The position numbers and the translations under genes are program-made. Shown one piece after another: positions 55,612 through 64,000 of a stretch of DNA of 64,000 bases (position 1 is the stretch's first letter; every line of letters starts with the position of its first letter). The notes under the pieces were generated by a model. That model saw nothing but the letters and a program-made list of their open reading frames with translations. It was not told the DNA's origin and did no database searches. Location: positions 1 through 64,000 of the forward strand of contig NZ_ATVA01000018.1 of the NCBI RefSeq assembly GCF_000420485.1, read 5' to 3'. The DNA comes from Paucidesulfovibrio longus DSM 6739 (GTDB lineage Bacteria; Desulfobacterota; Desulfovibrionia; Desulfovibrionales; Desulfovibrionaceae).

Positions 55612-56826
55612 ATGGAACAGCTTCGCACCCTGCTCGACCACTATCCCTGGATCCGCGACGCGCTCTACGTCCTCGGCCTGCTGGCCGGGGCGCGGCTGGC
55701 ACTGGCCCTGGCCCGGAGCGTGGCCGTGCGGGCGGTCCAGGCCGTGATCCAGCGCACGCGCATCAGCTGGGACGATTCCCTGGAAAAGCGCCGCGTGTTC
55801 CACATCCTGGCCTGGTTCGCGCCTCTGCTCGTGCTTTCCCAGCTCGGCCTCGTGTTTCCGGCCCAGGCGGACTGGATCAGCCGGGGGGTGAACGCCCTGT
55901 CCCTGCTCGTGGGCGCGCTGGCCCTTTCGGCCATTCTTTCCGCCCTGAACGACATCTACCAGACGCTGCCCCTGTCCGGCAGGCGGCCCATCAAGGGCGC
56001 GGTGCAGCTGGTGCGGCTCTTCGTCTTCATCATGGCCGGGGTGGCCATCCTGGCCTTGCTGCTGGGCCAGTCCCCCTGGGGCCTGCTCTCCGGGGTGGGC
56101 GCGTTCACCGCCGTGCTCATGCTCGTGTTCCGCGACACCATTCTCTCCTTCGTGGGCGGGCTGCGGCTCATCGGCGGCGACCTCGTGCGCCGGGGCGACT
56201 GGCTGGAGGTTCCCGGCTTCGGCGCGGACGGCGAGGTCATCGACATCGCCCTGCACACGGTCCTGGTCCAGAACTGGGACAAGACCATCGTCTCCATCCC
56301 GACCTTCAAGCTCGTGGATGGCGCGTTCAAGAACTGGCGCGGCATGACCGACGCGGGCGGCAGGCGCATCAAGCGCTCCCTGATCCTGGACCAGGCCTCG
56401 GTGCGTTTCGCGGACGAGCGGCTGCTGGCTTCCCTGCGCAAGGTGGAGCGGCTGCACGACTACCTGGAGGTCCGCGAGCGCGAGATCGAGGAATGGAACG
56501 GCGCGCGCGGCGTGGACTCCTCGCACCCGCTCAACGGCCGACGGCTGACCAACCTGGGCTGCTTCCGGGCCTACGTGGTGCGCTACCTGCGCGAGAACGT
56601 GAAGCTGCGCCAGGACATGACCTTCCTGGTGCGGCAGTTGGAGCCCACGGCCGAGGGCCTGCCCCTGGAGGTCTACGTCTTCACCAACGACACGGCCTGG
56701 GCCGCGTACGAGGACATCCAGTCCGACATTTTCGACCATCTTCTGGCGGCGCTGCCCTGGTTCCAGCTGCGCGTGTACCAGCGCAACCAGGCTCCGGACC
56801 CGCGCACGCCCGAAGTCCTGCCCTGA
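55612..56826 (+). CDS. Second MscS-family channel-like protein
   Basis: The product is 404 aa with four or five N-terminal helices, the pore segment G-V-G-A-F-T-A-V-L-M-L-V-F-R-D and the beta-domain start R-R-G-D-W-L-E-V-P. It then carries a ~150-residue soluble C-terminus with L-R-K-V-E-R-L. It resembles the YbdG/YjeP branch more than the preceding one and is 7 bases from it. A heteromeric or specialised function is possible. Confidence 0.88.
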   Translation: MEQLRTLLDHYPWIRDALYVLGLLAGARLALALARSVAVRAVQAVIQRTRISWDDSLEKRRVFHILAWFAPLLVLSQLGLVFPAQADWISRGVNALSLLVGALALSAILSALNDIYQTLPLSGRRPIKGAVQLVRLFVFIMAGVAILALLLGQSPWGLLSGVGAFTAVLMLVFRDTILSFVGGLRLIGGDLVRRGDWLEVPGFGADGEVIDIALHTVLVQNWDKTIVSIPTFKLVDGAFKNWRGMTDAGGRRIKRSLILDQASVRFADERLLASLRKVERLHDYLEVREREIEEWNGARGVDSSHPLNGRRLTNLGCFRAYVVRYLRENVKLRQDMTFLVRQLEPTAEGLPLEVYVFTNDTAWAAYEDIQSDIFDHLLAALPWFQLRVYQRNQAPDPRTPEVLP

Positions 56827-56854
56827 GCGGGCGAACACATCCAAGGAGGCGGGC

Positions 56855-57289
56855 ATGCGGCTGACGGGACTGCTGATCACGCTGGCGCTGCTGGCGGTCA
56901 TCTGGGAACTGGGCTGGGGCCTGAGCGGCCTTTCGCGGCTCGGCCCGCGCGAACTGCGCCGCAGGCTCGACTCCGGGTGGAAGCCGCTGCTGATCGATGT
57001 GCGCACCCCGCGCGAATACCGCTGGTTTCACATTCCGGGCGCGATCAACGCGCCGTTCGGCTCCGCCGAGCTGGAAACGGCCCTGGAGCTGCACGCCCGC
57101 GCGGACCAGAGTCCGCCGCCCGTGGTCTTCATCTGCATGACGGGGCACCGCTCCCCCCTGGCCGCCTGGAGCCTGCGCCGCACCGGACTGGGCGAGGTCC
57201 ATGACCTGGCCGGGGGCATGCTCGCCTGGAAGTTCATCGGCGGGCCCACGGTGGAGGGGCCGGAGCCGTTCGGTTCCGGCGGGAGCTGA
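56855..57289 (+). CDS. Membrane-anchored rhodanese-like sulfurtransferase
   Basis: The product is 144 aa. An N-terminal hydrophobic helix (4-25) is followed by one rhodanese domain with catalytic Cys 94 in C-M-T-G-H-R-S. Rhodaneses move sulfane sulfur. The membrane tether suggests a surface-proximal role, periplasmic or cytoplasmic; the sequence does not decide. AAGGAGG precedes the ATG. It follows the channel genes by 28 bases and may share their transcript. Confidence 0.85.
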   Translation: MRLTGLLITLALLAVIWELGWGLSGLSRLGPRELRRRLDSGWKPLLIDVRTPREYRWFHIPGAINAPFGSAELETALELHARADQSPPPVVFICMTGHRSPLAAWSLRRTGLGEVHDLAGGMLAWKFIGGPTVEGPEPFGSGGS

Positions 57290-57312
57290 GCGCGCTTCCC
57301 TGCTTTGGAAGG

Positions 57313-58008
57313 CTAGGGGGCGTCCTGCTCCGGGAGCGCGGGCCTGCCTTTGGCCCGGACCCGCTTTTTTTCAAATTCGGGCACTTCGAATTCCGGTGCA
57401 TGGTCGAATCCGGGGCAGCCCTGGCGCTGCGCTCCTTCCGAGTCGTAGGGATAGGCCCTGCATTTGAGCGGCTTGTGCTCGTGGATGGAGCAGCCCCGGC
57501 CCCCGCCGGGCAGACGCGCCAGCCAGGGGCAGCGCTTGAAGTATCTTCCTGTGCGCGGATTGACCCAGGCTTCATAGAAAACGTAGGCCGGGCGGTCCAC
57601 CCGGCGCACCAGACGGAGGATGCGCGTCAGCCCCGCGGCTTCCCACTCGCGCACCTGTTCCGGAGCGATGCGGCCCCGGGCCGCGTCGCCCAAGCGCTGG
57701 CAGCAGCGGCCGCAGCGCGTGCAGGCGAAGCCCTGCGGCGGCATGTCGAATTCGGCCAGGGCCTTCAGGGCCAGTGCTTCCGGAGTCAGCCCCCAGATGG
57801 CGGCAACGTCGCCCGCCATGCGCAGGGTGCACTGGTCCCGGTCCAGGCCGCGAAATTCGTAAAGGGGATGGGGGTAGGTGACGAAGGCCTGGTCCGCTTC
57901 GCGGCGGGCCGTGCAGAGCACCAGCCCGGAAGCCGCGTCGCAATGGTTCGTGACCTCGAACCCCGACTTGAGCAGAAATTTTTCCAGCACAGAGAGCGAC
58001 AGACGCAT
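57313..58008 (-). CDS. YkgJ-family cysteine-cluster protein
   Basis: The product is 231 aa from M-R-L-S-L-S-V-L; a longer start at 58077 is not supported by family sequence. The zinc/iron cysteine motif C-T-R-C-G-R-C-C near residue 117-124 is the YkgJ signature, followed by further cysteines (C-P-W, C-S-I-H, C-R-A-Y-P). The function of this widespread family is unclear. The strand faces the rhodanese convergently. Confidence 0.85.
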   Translation of the reverse strand: MRLSLSVLEKFLLKSGFEVTNHCDAASGLVLCTARREADQAFVTYPHPLYEFRGLDRDQCTLRMAGDVAAIWGLTPEALALKALAEFDMPPQGFACTRCGRCCQRLGDAARGRIAPEQVREWEAAGLTRILRLVRRVDRPAYVFYEAWVNPRTGRYFKRCPWLARLPGGGRGCSIHEHKPLKCRAYPYDSEGAQRQGCPGFDHAPEFEVPEFEKKRVRAKGRPALPEQDAP

Positions 58009-58167
58009 GATGCGCACCCCCGCACAGACCGGTTTCGCGGACGCCACTCCGGCGGTCGCAATGGTCAGGGGATACACCCGGCACGGAAGCGGCGCAAGAG
58101 GGAGTGATGGAATTTATTTCCTTCCACTTCGGCAGGTTGCGCTCTTCGACCAAGCAAAGCGGCAGCG

Positions 58168-59685
58168 CTATTCCATCGCCACGACGCGGTTTCTGCCCGC
58201 CTGCTTGGCCTTGTAGAGGGCCTGGTCCGCCCGGCGCAGCGCCTGGTCCAGCCCTTCGCCCGGATCGAGGGCGGCCACGCCGAAGCTGACCGTGATCCGC
58301 AGGCGGCCCGCGGACGTCTCGATCTCGGATGCGCTGATGCCTGCGCGCAGTTTTTCCGCCGTGCGCACGGCTTCGGCCAGCCCGGTTTCCGGCAGCAGAA
58401 TCTCGAACTCCTCCCCGCCCATCCTTCCGAGGCGGTCGCCCTGACGCAGCCGGGCCTGAAGCTCGCTCGTCAGCCCCCGCAAGACCTCGTCGCCAACGCC
58501 GTGGCCGTAACTGTCGTTGACCCGCTTGAAGTGATCGATGTCCAGCGCCAGCAGGGCCAGAGGCCGTCCATAGCGAAGGGCGCGGTCCACCTCGCGTTCC
58601 CCGATTTCCAGCAGCCTCCTGCGGCTGCGCACTCCGGTCAGCTCGTCCGTGTTGGCGATCTCGCGCAGGCGCAGGTTCGCGGCTTCCAACTCGCGTGTGC
58701 GTTCGCGCACGCGGGATTCCAGCTTGCTGCGGTGCGCGCGCAGCTCGCGCATGACGGCCTGGATGTAGTGGAAGGGCGGCAGCAGGCAGAGCAGGAACGA
58801 GACCAGGGTCGCGTAGGACGTGGCCGCGGTTCGCTCCACAAAGGGGCCGTATCCCCTGGCCGTGGCCGCGGCGCTGGAAATGCTGATGATCAGCAGGGCG
58901 GTGGAAAGGCCGCGCAGGCCGGAACAGAAAGCGAAGAAGAGCAGCAGCGGAAGAATCAGGTAGCGGCTTTGCGGCAGGTGCACGAAGGCCAGCCAGCAGA
59001 GCCCCAGGGTGAGCAGCAGGGCTGAAAGCGTGGACGCGGGTCGAGCCAGATCCTGGGCGTGCGGCTCCGAGCTGCGGAAGGCGAAGAAGAGCGGGACCAC
59101 GAGGCAGATGCCGAGGGTGTCGCCGAGCACGACGATCAGCCCGTGCAGCGCCACCTGGGAGAGCTGCACCGTGTCGGTGTAGCCGCCGAGATGGATGACG
59201 GCCACCACGAGCCAGGAGGTGGCCAGGCAGGGAAGCAGGGCCACGTAAAACAAAAAGCGGATGACCCCGCGTCCCGTGGAGAACGGGTCGCCCGGAAGCA
59301 TGCGCCGGTAGAGCGTGAAGGCCAGCGCGGGTTGCAGCGTGTCCACGGCTGCCGGACCCAGCGACCAGAGCAGGTCGATGGTTTGGAGGCAGGATTGCGG
59401 GCCGGAAGCGAGAAAGGGCGCATTGGCCGCGTACGAGCCGATGAAGACGGCGGGCAGGGCGCGCCAGCCGAAGAGCAGCAGGCCAGAGAGGGCCACGCCC
59501 GCCGGAAGCCAGATCACGGTGAGGTTGCCGGGAGGCAGGGAAGCGAAGGCCATGCCGAGTCTGGCCGCGAACACATAGACGGCGACGAGGCCCAGCTGCG
59601 AGGCAGCAAAGCCCAGCCGTGTCGAGCTGAAGAAGCCCGCGCCGCCCCCGCCGGGGTGCGGCATATTCTGATCGAATTCGTGCAT
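58168..59685 (-). CDS. MASE1-like membrane diguanylate cyclase
   Basis: The product is 505 aa. Eight or nine membrane helices in the first ~310 residues carry P-A-G-V-A-L-S-G and P-L-F-F-A segments of the MASE1 sensor. A short coiled coil (~315-335) connects to the GGDEF domain, with GGEEF near 423-427 and an RxxD site (R-Q-G-D) five residues before it, so it should make c-di-GMP with feedback inhibition. It is the third active-looking GGDEF protein of the window and the third with an I-site. The signal sensed by MASE1 domains is not known in general. Confidence 0.9.
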   Translation of the reverse strand: MHEFDQNMPHPGGGGAGFFSSTRLGFAASQLGLVAVYVFAARLGMAFASLPPGNLTVIWLPAGVALSGLLLFGWRALPAVFIGSYAANAPFLASGPQSCLQTIDLLWSLGPAAVDTLQPALAFTLYRRMLPGDPFSTGRGVIRFLFYVALLPCLATSWLVVAVIHLGGYTDTVQLSQVALHGLIVVLGDTLGICLVVPLFFAFRSSEPHAQDLARPASTLSALLLTLGLCWLAFVHLPQSRYLILPLLLFFAFCSGLRGLSTALLIISISSAAATARGYGPFVERTAATSYATLVSFLLCLLPPFHYIQAVMRELRAHRSKLESRVRERTRELEAANLRLREIANTDELTGVRSRRRLLEIGEREVDRALRYGRPLALLALDIDHFKRVNDSYGHGVGDEVLRGLTSELQARLRQGDRLGRMGGEEFEILLPETGLAEAVRTAEKLRAGISASEIETSAGRLRITVSFGVAALDPGEGLDQALRRADQALYKAKQAGRNRVVAME

Positions 59686-59816
59686 GGCCGCCCCTCTCGC
59701 GGTTTCCGCCGAATCGTATCCCCTGTTTTCAGGCTAACACCTTTCCGGATCGGGAGGCAAGCCGGATCAAGGAAACCGAGAGCTTATCAACAGGAAGGTG
59801 GGCGGGATAGAACGGC

Positions 59817-62390
59817 TCAACCCAGCACGGGCAGCAGCTCCCGGCGCAGTTCCTCGATGCGCTCGTCGCCCACGTAGCGCATCCCCCCGGAGTCGCGCAC
59901 GTAGAAGATGTCGGCGATTCGTCCGGATTTGGTCGTGATCTTGGCGAGATGGACCTCGATGCCGAGGCGCTCCAGGCAGCGGGCGATGTCGTGGAGCAGG
60001 CCGATGCGGTCGGGCGCGGCCACCTCGAGGATGGTGTAGAAATCGCTGGTCGTGGTGTCCACCTTGATGTCCGGCGGCAGGGGCGGGGCGGTCTTGGTCT
60101 GGTGCAGCGGCGAGCGGCGCATCTGCTCCAGTTTTTCCGCCGGGGAAATCTCGCCGGACAGCGCGCCGTGCATGGTCCTGGCCAGCTGCTCCCAGACCGT
60201 GTCCGGGTAGAGCCTGTCCTGGGGCGGGCTGACGCGGAAGACGTCCACCACGAGGCCGCTCCCCCAGGTGAACACGTCCGCGGAGAGGATGTCGAAGTGG
60301 TGCAGGGTCAGGCTGCCCGTGAGCCGGGCAAAGCGGCCGGGCATGTTTTCGCAGACCGCGGTCACGTCGAACGCGCCGGGCACGGAGGATTTGCGGGCTT
60401 CGAGAAGCACCTTGCGGTCCGGCGACTCCTGGAACCGGCGGACCATTTCCAGGTGGCGGGCCAGGTCTTCCGGCGGCAGGGCCTGAAAGGCGCGCAGGGA
60501 GATCTTGTCCAGGTGCCTGGCCACGAACTTGGGCGGCAGGGTGCGTTCGGCGATGGTGCGCACCGTTTCCTTGGCCTCCAGAAGCTGCTGGGCCGCGAAA
60601 GGAGCGGACATGGGGCCGTGGGTGAACAGGTTGCGGGCCTTGAGGAACAGCTCGGAAAAGAGCGAATGGGTCCAGGAGCTCCAGGCGCGCGGCCCCGTGG
60701 CCATGCTGTCCGCCGTGGAGAGCAGGTGGAGCATGATCAGGCGCTCCAGCGAGCCCGCCACGCTGGTGAACTGGGCAACCACGGATTCGTCCGAAAGATC
60801 CTTGCGCATGGCCGTCTTGGGCAGCAGCAGGTGGTGCAGGACCAGGAAGGCGACCTCCTCCACGTCCTGCGGCGGCACGCCGAAGCGCGGCAGGATTTCC
60901 CGGACCAGCTCGGCTCCGGCGTAGCTGTGGCCGGGGCGGCTCTTGCCCAGGTCGTGGAAGAACCCGGCCAGAAGCAGCAGCTCCGGCTTGCGCACCTCCG
61001 AGGCCAGGGACGCGAGGTAGCCCCCCTCGCCGCGCAGGAAGCCCGCGAGATTGGCCACCGTGACCAGGGTGTGCGGCCCCACGGGATGCACGTGGTAGTC
61101 GTCGAACTGCACGAGATGCTGCACCGCGCCGAATTCCGGGATCAGTGCGGCCAGGAAGTCGGTTTCGAGCATCATGGTCGCGGCGTGCGCACCGTGGGGG
61201 CGGCCCATGATGAAGAGCAGCTCGTAGAGGGTTCCGGGCGTGGTGGCCAGGGACTGCGCCCAGCTCCGGGCGCGGCGGCGCACCAGGCGCAGCGTGTCCA
61301 GGGAGAGGGGCAGGCCTGTTTCCGCGGCGTGGCGAAAGAGCAGCAGCGCGGTTTCGGGCCGCGTGGCCGCGTGTTGCGGATCGCGCAGGCGCAGGCCCTC
61401 GGGCGCGTCGAGTACCTCGCCCATGCGGCGGGAGCGGCGGAATCGCGGAGGAAAGCATTCGCGCAGGAACGCGCTGCGCAGGGATTTGATCCGGGCCATG
61501 GAGCGGTGCAGCCTGGACAGGAATTCCTCGACGCCCAGGGCGCGCTCGTGGGGGTTCTGGTCCGGGGTGCAAAAGCCGCGCATTTCGGCCACGCGGGGCT
61601 GAAGATCGAAGAAAAGCGTGTCCGTGCGGCGGCCCGTGGCCAGATGCAGGGCGGTGCGGGCCTGGAGGATGAAGGCGAAGTCCTCGGTGAGGCGCTCGCG
61701 TTCGCCGCCGGAAAGAGGGTTGTCCCAGCGGCGGCCAGCGCTGAGCAATACGGAGCACCAGCCGATCTGGTGCGCGTCGCGCAGCGCGCCGAGCCCGTTC
61801 TTGAGGTCCGGTTCGAGCAGGGCGCTGGAGTCGCCGTAGCGGTCCTCGCGTTCCACGTTGCGCTCGTTGAGCCATGCGGCGAAGCCGCGTCCGCGCCCCT
61901 TGGCGAAGCTGGCGAAGGACTCGTTGAAGCGGCGCATCAGGCCGGGATCGCCCGCAATGAAGCGGGCGTCGAGCAGGGAGGCGAGCACCTGATGGTCGTT
62001 GCGGGCCAGGGATAGGCAGTCCTTGAGGGTGCGCACGCCGTGGCCAAGGTCCAGGCCCAGATCCCAGAGCGGGTGGAAGAGCGAGGCGGAGAGCTGTTCG
62101 GCCTCGGCGGGAATGCGGCCCTTGAAGAGCAGCAGCACGTCCACGTCCGACGCCGGGCAGAGTTCGTTGCGCCCGTAGCCGCCCACGGCCACCAAAGCGA
62201 ACGGGACCGCCCGGAGGCCGGGACAGGCGTCCACGGTCTCCTCCAGGCGGTCCCGGAAGTAGTCGTCCATGAGGCGGGCGGCCTTGGCCGGGAATCCCTC
62301 GACATTGCCCTGGCGGGCGAATTCGGCGAGGCGTTCCCGCTCGCGGCCCAGTGTCGTGGCCGGGCCGGGCCTCCCGTCAATTTCGGTCAT
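59817..62390 (-). CDS. glnD: Bifunctional PII uridylyltransferase/uridylyl-removing enzyme
   Basis: The product is 857 aa, the usual GlnD length. The nucleotidyltransferase motif G-G-Y-G-R-N-E-L with D-x-D is near 70-88; an HD domain for removal of UMP has F-F-H-D-L-G-K-S near 474; two ACT domains lie near 670 and 785. GlnD senses glutamine and modifies the PII protein encoded next to it. All catalytic positions are visible. Confidence 0.95.
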   Translation of the reverse strand: MTEIDGRPGPATTLGRERERLAEFARQGNVEGFPAKAARLMDDYFRDRLEETVDACPGLRAVPFALVAVGGYGRNELCPASDVDVLLLFKGRIPAEAEQLSASLFHPLWDLGLDLGHGVRTLKDCLSLARNDHQVLASLLDARFIAGDPGLMRRFNESFASFAKGRGRGFAAWLNERNVEREDRYGDSSALLEPDLKNGLGALRDAHQIGWCSVLLSAGRRWDNPLSGGERERLTEDFAFILQARTALHLATGRRTDTLFFDLQPRVAEMRGFCTPDQNPHERALGVEEFLSRLHRSMARIKSLRSAFLRECFPPRFRRSRRMGEVLDAPEGLRLRDPQHAATRPETALLLFRHAAETGLPLSLDTLRLVRRRARSWAQSLATTPGTLYELLFIMGRPHGAHAATMMLETDFLAALIPEFGAVQHLVQFDDYHVHPVGPHTLVTVANLAGFLRGEGGYLASLASEVRKPELLLLAGFFHDLGKSRPGHSYAGAELVREILPRFGVPPQDVEEVAFLVLHHLLLPKTAMRKDLSDESVVAQFTSVAGSLERLIMLHLLSTADSMATGPRAWSSWTHSLFSELFLKARNLFTHGPMSAPFAAQQLLEAKETVRTIAERTLPPKFVARHLDKISLRAFQALPPEDLARHLEMVRRFQESPDRKVLLEARKSSVPGAFDVTAVCENMPGRFARLTGSLTLHHFDILSADVFTWGSGLVVDVFRVSPPQDRLYPDTVWEQLARTMHGALSGEISPAEKLEQMRRSPLHQTKTAPPLPPDIKVDTTTSDFYTILEVAAPDRIGLLHDIARCLERLGIEVHLAKITTKSGRIADIFYVRDSGGMRYVGDERIEELRRELLPVLG

Positions 62391-62414
62391 GGCGCGCAGC
62401 GTTTCCGGTCTGGG

Positions 62415-62780
<366 letters not shown>

Positions 62781-64000
62781 TTACAGCTGGTAGCCGGTTT
62801 CGCTGTGCAGGGTGTTGTCCAGGCCCTTCATCTCTTCTTCATCGGTGGCGCGCATGCCCACAACGGCGTCCACGATCTTGAAGAGGACCACGCTGGCGAT
62901 GAAGCAGAAGGCCCAGGTGATCACCACGGAAACGAACTGTATCCAAAGTTGATTCGGATTGCCATAGAAGAGGCCCAACTGCGGCACGCCGTCGAATTCG
63001 ACGATGCCGGAGGCGAAAAGGCCGGTGGCCAGCGCTCCCCAGGTTCCGCCCACGCCGTGGATGCCGACCACGTCCAGGGCGTCGTCGTAGCCGAGCTTGT
63101 TCTTGAGCATGATGCCGCCGAAGCAGATCACTCCGGCGAGGCCGCCGATGACCAGGGAAGCCCAGGGATCGACGAAGCCCGCGGCAGGGGTGATGGCCAC
63201 GAGTCCGGCCAGCGCGCCCGAGGCCGCGCCCAGGGTGGTGGGCCTGCCGGAGTGCAGCCACTCCACGACGACCCAGACCACGCAGGCGGCGGCAGCGGCC
63301 ATGTGCGTGGTCACGAAGGCGTTGGCCGCGATGCCGTCCGCGGCAAGAGCCGAGCCCGCGTTGAAGCCGAACCAGCCGAACCAGAGCATGCCCGCGCCCA
63401 GGGCGGTCATGGGCAGGTTGTGCGGGATGAAGGCTTCCTTGCCGAAGCCGCGGCGCTTGCCGAGCAGCAGCGCGCAGGCCAGGGCCGCCGCGCCGGAGCT
63501 CATGTGCACCACGGCGCCGCCGGCGAAGTCGAGCGCGCCCATCTGACCGAGCAGGCCGCCGCCCCAGACCATGTGGCACATGGGCGCGTAGACCACGAGC
63601 AGCCAGAGCGAGGAAAAGAGCACGAAGCCGCTGAATTTGATGCGTTCGGCATACGCGCCGGAGATCAGCGCCGGGGTGATCACCGCGAACATGCACTGGA
63701 AGATCATGAAGGTCAGATGCGAAAGGTTGCCGCCTTCCTGGGCCGGGCCCATGCCCACGCCGCTGAGGAAGAGGTAGTCCAGCCCGCCGATGACGCCGCC
63801 GATGTCCGAGCCGAAGGACAGCGAATAGCCGACCAGCGCCCAGAGCACGGAAACCAGACCCATCATGAAGACGCTGTGCATCACGGTCGAGAGCACGTTT
63901 TTGCTGCGGACGAGACCGCCGTAGAAGAGAGCCAGCCCGGGCGTCATGAAGAGCACCAACGCGGCACAGATCAGGATGAAGGCATTGTCCACCGGATTCA
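62781..64000 (-). CDS. amt: Ammonium transporter (start one base beyond the window)
   Basis: At least 406 residues of an eleven-helix Amt/MEP protein are present; the stop is at 62781. The classical core (G-L-A-L-F-Y-G-G-L-V, H-M-S-S-G, W-F-G-W-F-G-F-N, H-G-V-G-G-T-W) is complete. GTG 63990-63992 could start it, but the next codons upstream read N-P and then xTG with two of three bases inside the window, so the natural M-N-P-V-D-N-A-F start is almost certainly just off the edge. The gene is cotranscribed with glnB and glnD, the usual arrangement for nitrogen control. Confidence 0.95.
   Translation of the reverse strand, partial: NPVDNAFILICAALVLFMTPGLALFYGGLVRSKNVLSTVMHSVFMMGLVSVLWALVGYSLSFGSDIGGVIGGLDYLFLSGVGMGPAQEGGNLSHLTFMIFQCMFAVITPALISGAYAERIKFSGFVLFSSLWLLVVYAPMCHMVWGGGLLGQMGALDFAGGAVVHMSSGAAALACALLLGKRRGFGKEAFIPHNLPMTALGAGMLWFGWFGFNAGSALAADGIAANAFVTTHMAAAAACVVWVVVEWLHSGRPTTLGAASGALAGLVAITPAAGFVDPWASLVIGGLAGVICFGGIMLKNKLGYDDALDVVGIHGVGGTWGALATGLFASGIVEFDGVPQLGLFYGNPNQLWIQFVSVVITWAFCFIASVVLFKIVDAVVGMRATDEEEMKGLDNTLHSETGYQL

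Overview
The window is a high-GC, gene-dense chromosomal stretch with no plasmid, phage or CRISPR signature. Its gene set fits a sulfate-reducing Desulfovibrionales bacterium (Desulfovibrio sensu lato). The grounds are an electron-bifurcating NfnAB pair, a selenocysteine-containing SelD, a bacteriohemerythrin, an F-ATPase operon that starts with b' and b and has no a or c genes, an amt-glnB-glnD cluster and many two-component and GGDEF proteins. The lineage is an inference from gene content, not a measured placement.

Layout. 0-2.5 kb: a REP-like repeat, a small secreted protein and selD (its in-frame UGA is read as selenocysteine) on the minus strand, then two tiny twin-CxxC proteins. 2.5-6.4 kb: a copZ-copA metal module with a Fur-box-like site upstream, a small unknown protein, and a strongly predicted small RNA with its own promoter and terminator. 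6.5-10 kb: nfnA-nfnB and a membrane diguanylate cyclase. 10-16.2 kb: three glycosyltransferases on the minus strand around a second diguanylate cyclase. 16.3-21.2 kb: an NtrB/NtrC-like two-component pair and a SulP transporter. 21.2-21.5 kb: two facing REP-like repeats enclosing two long hairpins. 21.5-24 kb: an M24 peptidase and an FAD oxidoreductase. 24-27.3 kb: pstS-pstC-pstA, with no pstB.

27.5-29.4 kb: hemerythrin, a DNA alkyltransferase and a radical SAM protein. 29.7-35.3 kb: a cell-shape operon (mreB, mreC, mreD, PBP2, rodA, bactofilin). 35.5-41.4 kb: atpF', atpF, atpH, atpA, atpG, atpD, atpC, closed by a near-perfect terminator. 41.5-48.1 kb: glmU, a ZapB-like coiled coil, zapA, 6S RNA, RNase Y, a YmdB-type phosphodiesterase, a LOG-family protein and tyrS. 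48.2-49.8 kb: a self-inhibited Fic protein between two similar terminator sequences, which looks like an insertion. 49.8-52.6 kb: a PHP-glycosyltransferase fusion behind a DksA/TraR-type zinc protein. 52.8-57.3 kb: a small transporter, a UbiA prenyltransferase, two tandem MscS channels and a rhodanese. 57.3-59.7 kb: a cysteine-cluster protein and a MASE1-like diguanylate cyclase. 59.8-64 kb: glnD, glnB and amt, whose start codon lies one base beyond the window.

How the genes work together. Most of the window is housekeeping: energy conservation (NfnAB, ATP synthase), wall synthesis and shape (glmU, mre/rod genes, ZapA), nitrogen and phosphate sensing (GlnD-GlnB-Amt, PstSCA), RNA metabolism (RNase Y, 6S RNA) and c-di-GMP signalling (three GGDEF proteins, none paired with an EAL domain here). 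The less explained parts are the small RNA near 6.3 kb, the twin-CxxC peptides, the repeat cluster at 21.3 kb, the Fic insertion and the PHP-glycosyltransferase fusion.
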